Shown here one piece after another: positions 7,941 through 15,431 of a DNA stretch of 50,105 bases. Numbering within the stretch: the stretch's first letter is position 1; each line of letters opens with the position of its first letter. This DNA is from Chloroflexota bacterium. GTDB lineage: Bacteria; Chloroflexota; Anaerolineae; Anaerolineales; Anaerolineaceae. The DNA lies in NCBI GenBank assembly GCA_029265085.1, contig JAJUJY010000012.1, positions 1 to 50,105 of the forward strand, in the 5' to 3' direction. A model generated the notes under the pieces. The model had not been told where the DNA came from and made no database searches. It worked only from the letters and a program-made list of their open reading frames with translations. The position numbers and the translations under genes were made by a program.

Positions 7941-9362
7941 TTAGCTTTTCCGTGTTGTCCGTCGGGGTTTGCTGGATGCGGCTGTGCTGGCCCGGTACGG
8001 CGGGACCAGGATGGCATAGATAGTACACAGGCGGTTATCCAGCATGCGCGCGCGGATGCGCGGGTCTAATTCGTCCAGTTTGCTGGATGTGGTAATCACG
8101 GTAGGCAGCTTGGCATTATAGCGGTAATTGAAGAGCTGGTAGAGTTTCTCGCGCGCCCAGGGGGTAGCGGATTGGGTGCCCAGGTCATCTAGGATCAACA
8201 GCGGAGCGGTGCGCACTTCTTCAAAGCGCCGGTCATACGAAACCTGGCTGCTGGGGGAAAAGGTGGCGCGCAAATGGTCTAACAGGTCTGGAACCACCAC
8301 AAAAATGGGTTCTTCGCCCAGTGCTTTACGGTAATTGCCGATGGCGGCGGCCAGGTGAGTCTTGCCGCTGCCGTAACCGCCCATCAGCACCAGCCAGCCC
8401 TGCGGGTTTTCGGCAAAATTGATTGCCGCCTCCGATGCTTTGCTGAGGCTTTTTTGTTCTTCCGGGGGCAGTTTTTCATATTCGCGCAGACTGAAATCAC
8501 CGAAGGTTAAATCACCGAGCAATGACAGCGAGGAAATTTGCGAGCGGCCTTCATCACTGACCGGTGAGCGATAGTCAGGGGCGTTGATTTCCATCTGGGT
8601 AACCAGGTCGGGATCTTGCAGGCGCGAACTGATCCGGCCGTCAATTTGTGTCATGGACAGGTTGGTGGTAATCACCACTGGCAGGCGGTGAATATAGCGG
8701 TAGTTAATAATCTGGTACAACTTTTCTTCCGCCCAGGGGGTGGCATTTTGTGTGCCCAGGTCATCCAGCACCAGGAGGCGGATATTGCGAATTTCTTCCA
8801 GGCGGTCTTCAAAGGTGGTATCGGGATTATCGTATGAGAAACGCAGCCAGTCCAATAGATCGGGAACGGTCAGAAACAGGGTGGGTACGCCCAGGCTGAT
8901 TACAAAATTAGCGATTGCGGCCGCCAGGTGGGTTTTCCCGCAGCCGTAAGACCCCATCAAGAGCAGCCAACCGGAAAGATTGCGTGCAAACTGCTGGGAT
9001 TGGTTAAACGCATACTGCAGGGATTTGATCTGCTGGTCGCCCAGACCCAAACGGCCTTGAATCTTGAACGTCTCAAAGGTCATTTGCTTGAATGCGTCCA
9101 GGTTGCTCAGGCGGTACAGGCGCTGCTGTTCATTGGAGGCCACTTCTTTTTGGCGGCAGCTGCAAATCTGGATTTTGCCAAAATTGGGATGCCCGATGGG
9201 CAGGTCCTGGCGAACAAAACCAACCCCCTGGCAGAGCGGGCAGTTGGGGTCGCCGGGAGTCAGCGGGTAGCTGGCGTCCGGTTCAGTGCTCGATGAGTTC
9301 ACCGTATTCACCTTCGATGTAGCGGCGGCGATCTTTTTGAGACTTTCCTCGATTTGCTTCAT
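7941..9362 (-). CDS. Tandem double-AAA+ DnaC/DnaI-type helicase loader
   Basis: 473 residues. The N-terminus carries a putative zinc site (C41, C44, C67, C69), as in DnaI. AAA+ domain 1 has Walker A GSYGCGKT (~137-144), Walker B LLVLDD (~196-201) and sensor TTN. After a ~55-residue linker, AAA+ domain 2 has GGYGSGKT (~328-335), LLILDD (~388-393), sensor TTS, and an Arg-rich RIRARM. Usual DnaC/DnaI has one AAA+ domain in 245-310 residues, so this is a fused duplication. Its likely role is loading DnaB, two genes upstream. The GTG at 9371 sits 1 nt from an AGGAG, whereas the ATG at 9362 is 10 nt away, so 9362 is chosen. It overlaps the dnaD-like gene by 80 bases. It is not IstB: no transposase is nearby. 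Confidence 0.88.
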   Translation of the reverse strand: MKQIEESLKKIAAATSKVNTVNSSSTEPDASYPLTPGDPNCPLCQGVGFVRQDLPIGHPNFGKIQICSCRQKEVASNEQQRLYRLSNLDAFKQMTFETFKIQGRLGLGDQQIKSLQYAFNQSQQFARNLSGWLLLMGSYGCGKTHLAAAIANFVISLGVPTLFLTVPDLLDWLRFSYDNPDTTFEDRLEEIRNIRLLVLDDLGTQNATPWAEEKLYQIINYRYIHRLPVVITTNLSMTQIDGRISSRLQDPDLVTQMEINAPDYRSPVSDEGRSQISSLSLLGDLTFGDFSLREYEKLPPEEQKSLSKASEAAINFAENPQGWLVLMGGYGSGKTHLAAAIGNYRKALGEEPIFVVVPDLLDHLRATFSPSSQVSYDRRFEEVRTAPLLILDDLGTQSATPWAREKLYQLFNYRYNAKLPTVITTSSKLDELDPRIRARMLDNRLCTIYAILVPPYRASTAASSKPRRTTRKS

Positions 9363-9987
9363 CGTGTTCACTCTCCTGCCTGGATCTTAAGATACCTTCT
9401 ACGTAGCGCCAGCGGCGCACGTTGGCCTCAACGGCTTTTTGGATGGCTTCTTCAATCCATTCAATGGGGTAGGTTTGTTCGGCCTCGCGCAGTGTATCGG
9501 CAATCAGAGGAGTCAGCGGGCCGATATTTTGTTCGTAGAGGCGGAAGATATTGGGACGTTCAATTTCCAATGATACGGATGGGTGACTGAACTGTTCAGG
9601 CGCCCATTCGCCGCGCTGCAATGCCTGGATGGCTGCCCGTCCGCGGGGTGAATTTAAGAAATATAGGGTTTCTTCTTCGCCCGCATGGTGTACGGTTGCT
9701 TTAAGCAAGGTTCCCCGCTGTTCAGCGCGCTCCAGACTGTCGGCTAACACACGCTGCGCTTCCTGCGCTGTTTTACCCAGCCCAGAAAGCAGCCGCTGGT
9801 CACTGGTAAAGTCATGCAGAGATAGATACCGGATGCTGCCTTCAAGCTGGTCAAGAAACCAAAAGGCATACAGAGTCACCTTGAGTTCGCCCATGTGATC
9901 AATTTCTGGCAGCAGCTCGCTGAAGAAATTAGCCGGGATGGGCGTCAGGTGAACTTTACCGGAAGGAAAACCTGTAAATGCGGGCAT
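9283..9987 (-). CDS. DnaD-domain primosomal protein
   Basis: 234 residues. The N-terminal ~100 residues look like a winged helix (VHLTPIPANFFSELLPEID, then ELKVTLYAFWFLDQL). A second part around 145-205 matches the DnaD/DnaB2 domain: PLTPLIADTLREAE, YPIEWIEEAIQKAVE, and NVRRWRYVEGIL. The tail is basic and polar. In Firmicutes such proteins act with DnaB/DnaI in helicase loading; here it sits between dnaB and the loader, which supports the same role. It starts 11 nt after the dnaB stop without an SD, and its 3' end overlaps the loader start by 80 bases, so translation of the three is probably coupled. Confidence 0.85.
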   Translation of the reverse strand: MPAFTGFPSGKVHLTPIPANFFSELLPEIDHMGELKVTLYAFWFLDQLEGSIRYLSLHDFTSDQRLLSGLGKTAQEAQRVLADSLERAEQRGTLLKATVHHAGEEETLYFLNSPRGRAAIQALQRGEWAPEQFSHPSVSLEIERPNIFRLYEQNIGPLTPLIADTLREAEQTYPIEWIEEAIQKAVEANVRRWRYVEGILRSRQESEHDEANRGKSQKDRRRYIEGEYGELIEH

Positions 9988-9998
9988 ACGAAGGCGGC

Positions 9999-11375
9999 CT
10001 ACCTCTCGCCGGTGGCATAGGCTGTGGCGGCGTTGTCAAAGCGTGCCAGGTTGTTGAGAAAGACCAGTTCAATACCGGAATGGGTGGGACCGTTACGGTG
10101 TTTCGCAACGATGATTTCCGCTACATTTTGGCGCGGGCTGTCTTTTTCCAATGCGTCCGGGCGGTTAATGAACATGACGATATCCGCGTCTTGTTCCAGC
10201 GAGCCAGATTCGCGCAGGTCGGAGAGGACGGGCTTTTTGTCCTGGCGCTGTTCCACTGCACGAGAGAGCTGCGCAGCAGCCAACACGGGAACGTTTAACT
10301 CGCGGGCCAGAATTTTGAGACTGCGCGAGATATAGGAGACTTCTTGCACGCGGTTATCATTACGCGTATCGCCAGCCATCAACTGCAAGTAGTCCACCAC
10401 CACCAGGTCAAGATTGTATTCCATGTGCAGGCGGCGGCATTTGGTGCGCATTTGCAGCGGGGTGATGGCGGGGGTGTCGTCCATCCAGATATGTGTGTCG
10501 CCAAGGACTTCAATGGCGTGGGTAAAGAGCGGCCACTCGTCATCACGCAGTTTACCGGTGCGCAGGCGCTGGGTGTCAATGCCGGTTTCCTGGGCGATCA
10601 GACGCTGGACCAACTGCTCGGCTGACATTTCCAGCGAGAAATAGGCTACATGTTTTTTGTGCTTTTGTGCAGCGTTTTTGGTGATGGATAAGAGGAAGCC
10701 GGTTTTACCCATACCCGGACGACCGGCAACAATGAGAAAGTCTGATTTTTGCAGACCGCCAAGCAATTTATCCAGGTCGATCAGGCCGGTGGGAACGCCG
10801 TAAATTTCTTCGGTGCGCTGTGAGAGCTGGTCCACCCGGTCGTAATAACTGCTCAAGACGGTGGAGATCGGCTGCAAATCGTGTGAAACGCGCCGCTCGC
10901 TCAGCCCAAAGACGGATTTTTCGGCCTCGTCGATAATCGTATCAATGCTGCGTTTTTGATCGTAGGCCAGCTTGGCCAAATCGTTGGCTGAGGACAACAT
11001 GCGCCGGCGCAGAGAGGAATCCTCGACCATGCGTGCATAGGCTTCGGCATGCAGGGAGGTGGGGGTCTGGTTAACCAGTGAAAGAATATATGCCTGGCCG
11101 CCGACCTCGGCAAGCTGCCCTTGCTGGTCTAATTCCTGGCAGACCGTCAGGTAATCAACCGGAGCGCGCCGGTCGTTGAGGCGGCTGAAGGCTTCCCAGA
11201 TCCAACGGTTGCGGACGATGTAAAAATCCTCGGCCCGCAAAAATTGGGCGATGTCGTAATACACTTCATGATTGATGAGCACGGCACCTAATACGGCCTC
11301 TTCCGCTTCGCGGTTATGTGGGCTGGATTGGGTGATGGGGGGTGCGCTTTCTTCAAATGGTGGAAATTCGCTCAT
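9999..11375 (-). CDS. dnaB: Replicative DNA helicase
   Basis: Hexameric 5'-3' helicase, 458 residues, normal length. The N-terminal domain begins at PPHNREAEEAVLGAVLI (about 18-34) and binds primase. The RecA-like domain has Walker A AGRPGMGKT near residue 218 (most relatives have ARPSMGKT), YFSLEMSAEQL, Walker B LVVVDYLQLM, and DLRESGSLEQDADIVMFI near the end. No intein is present. It is the first gene of a dnaB - dnaD-like - loader set; a terminator closes the upstream gene, so it probably has its own promoter in 11376-11460 (a TACTAT at 11402-11407 is a weak -10 candidate). Confidence 0.97.
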   Translation of the reverse strand: MSEFPPFEESAPPITQSSPHNREAEEAVLGAVLINHEVYYDIAQFLRAEDFYIVRNRWIWEAFSRLNDRRAPVDYLTVCQELDQQGQLAEVGGQAYILSLVNQTPTSLHAEAYARMVEDSSLRRRMLSSANDLAKLAYDQKRSIDTIIDEAEKSVFGLSERRVSHDLQPISTVLSSYYDRVDQLSQRTEEIYGVPTGLIDLDKLLGGLQKSDFLIVAGRPGMGKTGFLLSITKNAAQKHKKHVAYFSLEMSAEQLVQRLIAQETGIDTQRLRTGKLRDDEWPLFTHAIEVLGDTHIWMDDTPAITPLQMRTKCRRLHMEYNLDLVVVDYLQLMAGDTRNDNRVQEVSYISRSLKILARELNVPVLAAAQLSRAVEQRQDKKPVLSDLRESGSLEQDADIVMFINRPDALEKDSPRQNVAEIIVAKHRNGPTHSGIELVFLNNLARFDNAATAYATGER

Positions 11376-11461
11376 CCTGGTTTGGTCCTATGCTGGATGG
11401 TATAGTAAGGGCTCGATTGGTGGGGAAATGGAAAAATGCCCCTGAAGACCCGCGGGGGGTG

Positions 11462-11491
11462 AAAAACCCGGGGCTAGAACCTATCCCCGGG
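11462..11491 (-). terminator. Rho-independent terminator after the bifunctional nuclease gene
   Basis: Read on the minus strand, CCCGGGG (11491-11485) pairs with CCCCGGG (11473-11467) across an 11-nt loop, followed by TTTTT. It lies just after the stop at 11504 and separates this gene from dnaB. Confidence 0.85.
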
Positions 11492-11503
11492 CTTGGAAAA
11501 GCT

Positions 11504-12106
11504 TTATTTTTTTGACGGCCCGCCCCGGTCGGGGTCCTTATCTTCGTCGTCTTTGTCCTCTGAGTCACTGCTCAGATCATCGATATTCAAGTTTTGCAAG
11601 AAATCTTCAAAGACCGATAAGCGTTCTTCGCTCTCAACGGCGGGTTCATCGGTTGTTTCTGGTGCAGGTGCAGCGGTCTCTTCCGCCTGGGCCTCTTGTT
11701 CCGGGGTAATTCCCGCGGAATCCATTACTTCGCGCGCCACCAGGATCGGAATATGCGCGCGCACTGCCAGGGCCAGAGCATCCGATGGGCGTGCATCGAT
11801 GTCGAGCAACTGCCCATTATATTCAACTACTAAATTACCGAAGAAAACGTCATCGCGCAGCGCCACAACCTCCACCCGAACCAGGCGAGCATTCATGGTG
11901 TTGAGGATATTTTTTAATAAATCGTGGGTTTGTGGCCGGGCTACTTCTATTTCTTGCAGCGCGATGGTGATGGATTCTGCTTCATATGGGCCAATCCAGA
12001 TAGCCAGATAGCGTTCAGCGTTGACCTCACGCAGCACGACAATACGCTGTTGATTGGTCAGGCTGACCCGAACACTATCGATGACGACTTCAACCATCCT
12101 TGGCAT
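11504..12106 (-). CDS. Bifunctional nuclease family protein (DUF151)
   Basis: 200 residues. The N-terminal ~135 residues form the BFN/DUF151 domain: VRVSLTNQQRIVVLRE, YLAIWIGPYEAESI, then RVEVVALRDDVFFGNL, and IDARPSDALALAVRAHIPI. Family members have been linked to DNase/RNase activity; the biochemical role in bacteria is not settled. The last ~65 residues are acidic and low-complexity (SSDSEDKDDEDKD). An in-frame start exists at 12205, but AGAGG sits 7 nt before the ATG at 12106 and a good promoter lies between the two, so 12106 is used. It is transcribed as a single gene between its own promoter and terminator. Confidence 0.88.
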   Translation of the reverse strand: MPRMVEVVIDSVRVSLTNQQRIVVLREVNAERYLAIWIGPYEAESITIALQEIEVARPQTHDLLKNILNTMNARLVRVEVVALRDDVFFGNLVVEYNGQLLDIDARPSDALALAVRAHIPILVAREVMDSAGITPEQEAQAEETAAPAPETTDEPAVESEERLSVFEDFLQNLNIDDLSSDSEDKDDEDKDPDRGGPSKK

Positions 12107-12121
12107 AACTAAACCTCTTTT

Positions 12122-12140
12122 CAGTTTACTTGTTAAACTG
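12122..12140. repeat. Perfect inverted repeat near the DUF151 transcription start
   Basis: CAGTTTA and TAAACTG flank a 5-nt centre. The palindrome lies just downstream of the predicted start site (about 12143) of the DUF151 transcript. It could be a repressor operator or a 5' mRNA hairpin close to the ribosome site at 12113. Confidence 0.5.
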
Positions 12141-12149
12141 TCTTGACCT

Positions 12150-12178
12150 ATTCTAACACGGGCAGGGAAGGGATGCAA
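12150..12178 (-). promoter_or_regulatory. Sigma-70 promoter for the DUF151 gene
   Basis: On the minus strand, TTGCAT (12178-12173), a 17-bp spacer, and TAGAAT (12155-12150) preceded by TGT, an extended -10. The start site would be about 12143, giving a 37-nt leader. Confidence 0.65.
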
Positions 12179-12392
12179 CCGAATGCATGCGCCTGTACAG
12201 GACAATTATCTTACTGTGCAAGCCAGTAAAAGTGAGACGCAAATCGGTGATGACAGGCGATCAATTTTTTTTGATTTTTTAATGATACCATGCCTGAAAG
12301 ATTATTGACGAATGCAGTATATAATTTTTAGAGTTTCTTAATAATTGCAAATGTTAACAATTCTGTCAGTATCGCTTTTTTTAAGTTTGGTG

Positions 12393-12642
12393 TATAATAC
12401 CCAAACTTAGAGGTCTGGACGGGTGTGCTGGGACAAACAACCTGGCAAGTCTGGTGGACTGGACCAAATCCATCAGTGTCGTGCTTGCGCTGGTTCAACC
12501 TGAACCAACAAACAAAGGGGTCACATTGACGCGGCAAAGATACTGGCTGACACCTGTGTATTTATTCTGAGTAGAAAATCTTTTTTAGTTTCCGGTCAGC
12601 ATTATGCTTTTACGGGCTAAATAGCTACCGGATAGATTTTTT
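12393..12642 (+). ncRNA. Putative small RNA or structured leader upstream of the orphan regulator
   Basis: The gene-free stretch 12207-12671 contains a perfect TATAAT at 12393-12398 with no clear -35. From about 12405 the DNA turns GC-richer than its AT-rich surroundings. It holds a strong hairpin TGGTTCA-ACC-TGAACCA (12491-12507). It ends with a stem TCCGGTcAGC (12591-12600) pairing GCTACCGGA (12624-12632), followed by TTTTTT, which looks like a weak terminator 30 bp before the regulator start. No reading frame of note occurs on the plus strand. It matches no RNA I know (not tmRNA, SRP RNA, or RNase P by their signature strings). It may instead be a long 5' leader of the next gene. Confidence 0.35.
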
Positions 12643-12671
12643 GTGTTGCTTTTCAGGGAATTGTTGCGCTT

Positions 12672-13397
12672 ATGACGGTAAAAAACACCAAAATTCTGCT
12701 GGTTGAGGGGAAACGATCAGATCGCGCGTCGTTTCTGGTCGGTTTAACCAAGAAGAAATATCTGGTGGAAAATGTTTCCAGCGGCAGCGCAGCTTTGGCG
12801 CGGCTTGGTGATAGTCTGCCAGATATTGTGGTTGTTGATGCGGCTTCAATGCGTACCAGCGGCAAGCGGATTTGTGCCTCTATTCGGCAGAAGGCTCCGC
12901 GTCTTCCCATCGTTTTGATTTTAGATGAGAACACTCCCGCAACGGATGATTTAGAAGCCAATATTGTGCTGAATTTGCCGTTCACGCTGCAAAAGCTGTT
13001 GAACCGGATTAAACCATTTTTGCCCAGCGAAGGGAAAAACACTTTGCAGGCTGGTCCATTGGTGTTGGATTTGGAACAGCACTCGGTCCGCTGTTTTGAA
13101 CGGCAGGCTTTGTTGACTCCCCGCCTGGTTACTTTGCTGCGGATTCTGATGGAAAAACCAGGCCAGGTGCATGAGCGGGGTGCGCTGTTCTCCGAGGTGT
13201 GGGAAACCACTTACACCGGCGATACCCGTACGCTGGATGTGCATGTAAGCTGGCTGCGCCAGGCGATTGAAGATGACCCGCGTCACCCGCGCTATATCAA
13301 AACCGTTCGCGGGGTAGGCTACCGGCTGGATGTGGAAGAAGGTTATCCAGCGCTCAATGGGCGCAAAGCGCACGAATTATTAGCAGGCGCAGAATAG
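12672..13397 (+). CDS. Orphan OmpR/PhoB-type response regulator with degenerate receiver
   Basis: 241 residues. The N-terminal ~118 residues have the receiver fold, and D56 in DIVVVD sits at the phosphoacceptor position. The usual acidic pair after strand 1 is VEGK instead of VDDE, the Thr/Ser switch is absent (VLILDEN), and the conserved Lys before Pro is Leu (NLPF). Phosphorylation by the usual chemistry is therefore doubtful. The C-terminal winged helix (about 125-225) is intact: LLTPRLVTLLRILMEKPG, LDVHVSWLRQAIEDD, YIKTVRGVGYRL. No histidine kinase is adjacent. A weak AGGGA lies 12 nt before the ATG. A strong terminator follows. Confidence 0.9.
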   Translation: MTVKNTKILLVEGKRSDRASFLVGLTKKKYLVENVSSGSAALARLGDSLPDIVVVDAASMRTSGKRICASIRQKAPRLPIVLILDENTPATDDLEANIVLNLPFTLQKLLNRIKPFLPSEGKNTLQAGPLVLDLEQHSVRCFERQALLTPRLVTLLRILMEKPGQVHERGALFSEVWETTYTGDTRTLDVHVSWLRQAIEDDPRHPRYIKTVRGVGYRLDVEEGYPALNGRKAHELLAGAE

Positions 13398-13418
13398 ATT
13401 TGAACAAACGAAAATAAA

Positions 13419-13456
13419 ACAACCCCTGGTCAACTTGAACTGACCGGGGGTTGTTT
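13419..13456. terminator. Bidirectional terminator between the regulator and mmdB
   Basis: ACAACCCCTGGTCA pairs with TGACCGGGGGTTGT (one wobble) across an 8-nt loop. T-rich tails follow on both strands, serving two convergent genes. Confidence 0.85.
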
Positions 13457-13478
13457 GTTGTTGTAAATGGTGGATTGG

Positions 13479-14600
13479 TTAACCGAGAATGCCCAGGGTG
13501 AGCGCCAGGAGCAAACCACCGGCGATCACGGAGCCGAGCTGACCGGCTGTATTGGCACCCATCGCATGCATCAGGATGAAGTTGTCAAAATCTTCTTCTT
13601 TGGCAACCTGGGCGGCCAGGCGTCCAGCCATGGGGAAGGCGCTGATACCGCAGGCGCCGATCAATGGGTTGATCTTGCCGCCCGTCAGGAAGGCCATCAG
13701 TTTGCCAAACATCAAACCAGCCACGGTATCCAGAACGAAAGCCAGGAATCCCAGGCCCAAGATCATCAAGGTCTTGGTATTCAAGAAGCTGTCTGCGGTC
13801 ATGGTGGAACCGATGGTCAGGCCCAGGAAGAGTGTGGCAATATTGATGATTTCATTTTGTGCAGACTTGCTCAGGCGGTCCACAACACCGGATTCGCGCA
13901 GCAGGTTACCCAGCATCAGCGTGGCGATGAGGGGAGCCGCATCCGGGGCAATCAGGCTGACGATCACAGTCACCAGGATCGGGAAAGCGATGACCACTTT
14001 GTCCGACACAGGGCGGGCTGCATATTCCATGCGGATCATGCGCTCTTTTTTGGTAGTGAGCAGCTTCATGACCGGGATCTGAATGATCGGGATCAGGCTC
14101 ATGTACGAGTACGCCGCAACGGTAACCGGTGCAAGAATCTCCGGCGCCAGTTTAGAGGTGACGAAAATTGCGGTCGGGCCGTCAATTGCACCGATGACGC
14201 CGATGGAGGCCGCCTGGTTGAGCGGGAAGCCCAAGACAATGGCCAGCAGCAGCGCACCGTAAATTCCGAACTGTCCGGCGGCACCCAGCAAGGCCATTTT
14301 GGGCATAGCCAGCAGGGGGCGGAAGTCGATCATTGCGCCAACACCGATGAAGATCAAGAGCGGGAAAAGCTCGGTCTTGATTCCGGCTTCATACAGGGCT
14401 TTGAACATGCCGTGTTCGTTGGACATGCCCAGGTTGGCCAGGATGCAGCCAAACCCAATCGGCAGGAGTAATACGGGTTCATACTCTTTGAACACAGCCA
14501 GTGAAATCAACACCAGCCCAACGGCAACCATAATTGCGTTGCCCAGGGTAAAGGAAGTGAATCCCTTGGAAATTTCAGCGAATAATTGAGTGAAGTCCAT
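13479..14600 (-). CDS. mmdB: Na+-transporting decarboxylase beta subunit (MmdB/OadB/GcdB family)
   Basis: 373 residues, very hydrophobic, about 10 membrane segments; the family length is ~375-430. This is the membrane subunit that decarboxylates carboxybiotin and exports Na+. Family motifs are seen: LIFIGVGAMIDFRPLL, GAIDGPTAIF, NPLIGACGISAFPMAGR, and HAMGANTAGQLGSVIAGG at the end. An in-frame start exists at 14672, but that would overlap mmdC, whereas GGAGG lies 10 nt before the ATG at 14600. It is the last gene of mmdA-mmdD-mmdC-mmdB, the order known from Veillonella apart from the small mmdE. Confidence 0.93.
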   Translation of the reverse strand: MDFTQLFAEISKGFTSFTLGNAIMVAVGLVLISLAVFKEYEPVLLLPIGFGCILANLGMSNEHGMFKALYEAGIKTELFPLLIFIGVGAMIDFRPLLAMPKMALLGAAGQFGIYGALLLAIVLGFPLNQAASIGVIGAIDGPTAIFVTSKLAPEILAPVTVAAYSYMSLIPIIQIPVMKLLTTKKERMIRMEYAARPVSDKVVIAFPILVTVIVSLIAPDAAPLIATLMLGNLLRESGVVDRLSKSAQNEIINIATLFLGLTIGSTMTADSFLNTKTLMILGLGFLAFVLDTVAGLMFGKLMAFLTGGKINPLIGACGISAFPMAGRLAAQVAKEEDFDNFILMHAMGANTAGQLGSVIAGGLLLALTLGILG

Positions 14601-14616
14601 GTGCTGTCCGCCTCCG

Positions 14617-15042
14617 TTAGTCGGCGTATTCCAGCAATACCTGGTTATGCCGTACCTGATCGCCAACTGCAACGCGGATGGCCGCTATTTTTCCGGCACG
14701 GGTAGCGCGGATGGCATTTTTCATCTTCATCGCTTCCAGAACCATCAAATCCTGGCCAAATTTCACCTCGTCACCCTCGCGGGTATTAATGGCAATAATG
14801 ATGCCTGGAATGGGGGCAAAGATGGTCTTGGTTTTATCAGCAGTTGGGCCAGCTTTGGGCGCAGCGGGTTCCGCGCAGGGGATGGGAGCGGAGGTGTTGA
14901 TGGTTTCTTCGACTTCGCTGCCAGCCTGTTCAGGCCAGATTTCAAAAGTTTCTCCGGCTACGGTTGCCCGGATGGGGCGTTCCTGGAGATTTTCAATCTC
15001 TACATCAAAAGTTTGGTTATCGATCTTGACTCGCATTTTCAT
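14617..15042 (-). CDS. mmdC: Biotin carboxyl carrier subunit of the decarboxylase
   Basis: 141 residues. The C-terminal biotinyl domain (about 70-141) carries the biotin-accepting lysine in EAMKM, flanked by GIIIAINTREGDEV and VAVGDQVRHNQVLLEY. It shuttles the carboxyl group from MmdA to MmdB. The middle is an Ala/Pro-rich linker and the N-terminal ~40 residues are a short beta-rich part. The ATG at 15042 overlaps the mmdD stop as ATGA and has GAGGG 8 nt upstream, so the longer frame from 15120 is discarded. It lies 16 nt before mmdB. Confidence 0.92.
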   Translation of the reverse strand: MKMRVKIDNQTFDVEIENLQERPIRATVAGETFEIWPEQAGSEVEETINTSAPIPCAEPAAPKAGPTADKTKTIFAPIPGIIIAINTREGDEVKFGQDLMVLEAMKMKNAIRATRAGKIAAIRVAVGDQVRHNQVLLEYAD

Positions 15043-15407
15043 CGCGCAGACCCTCGTGATTTGCGGTTGTACAGATGCACGCTCTGGTTGAGATGCCCGC
15101 TGCGCAGGGCGGCCTGCCACGGGCTGATATTGGAAACGGGCGGAAGCAGGGCTGATTTGCTCTTTTCCACGGCCAGTGCAGCGGCAACAGCCGCGGCGGC
15201 AGCGCGGCGTTTTAGCGCGCGCAGATCCTGGACTGGCTCAGGCGTTTCTTCCTCAGCTTCTGCCTCGGTTTCCTCTTCCGCTTGTTTTTCTTTAATCGGA
15301 ATACTGACCAGAGCTGCCAACAGCCACCAGAAGAGGATCAGGGTCAAGAAGACCAGACCCATGCCGATGGCGGTGATCAGTAAACCTTGGTTTAACAGCT
15401 CGGACAT
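15039..15407 (-). CDS. mmdD: Decarboxylase small membrane subunit (OadG/MmdD family)
   Basis: 122 residues. One N-terminal membrane helix (GLLITAIGMGLVFLTLILFWWL, about 8-32) carries the GMGLVFLTL motif of OadG-type subunits. A Glu-rich stretch (KQAEEETEAEAEEE) and an Ala/Lys/Arg-rich stretch follow. In this family the subunit anchors and assembles the decarboxylase complex. The C-terminus ends SPWQAALRSGHLNQSV..., resembling the end of the known subunits. AAGGAG lies 9 nt before the ATG; the stop overlaps the mmdC start by 4 bases. Confidence 0.88.
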   Translation of the reverse strand: MSELLNQGLLITAIGMGLVFLTLILFWWLLAALVSIPIKEKQAEEETEAEAEEETPEPVQDLRALKRRAAAAAVAAALAVEKSKSALLPPVSNISPWQAALRSGHLNQSVHLYNRKSRGSAR

Positions 15408-15431
15408 GATCGAATGCTCCTTATGACCGGC

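Noticed and set aside
7941..9362. IstB-like transposition helper (IS21)
   Set aside because: The AAA+ domains resemble IstB, but no IstA, inverted repeats or target duplications are near. Two fused domains, a zinc site and the dnaB/dnaD-like neighbours fit a helicase loader better.
12305..12325. Promoter TTGACG...TATAAT
   Set aside because: The two hexamers are only 9 bp apart, too close for sigma-70.
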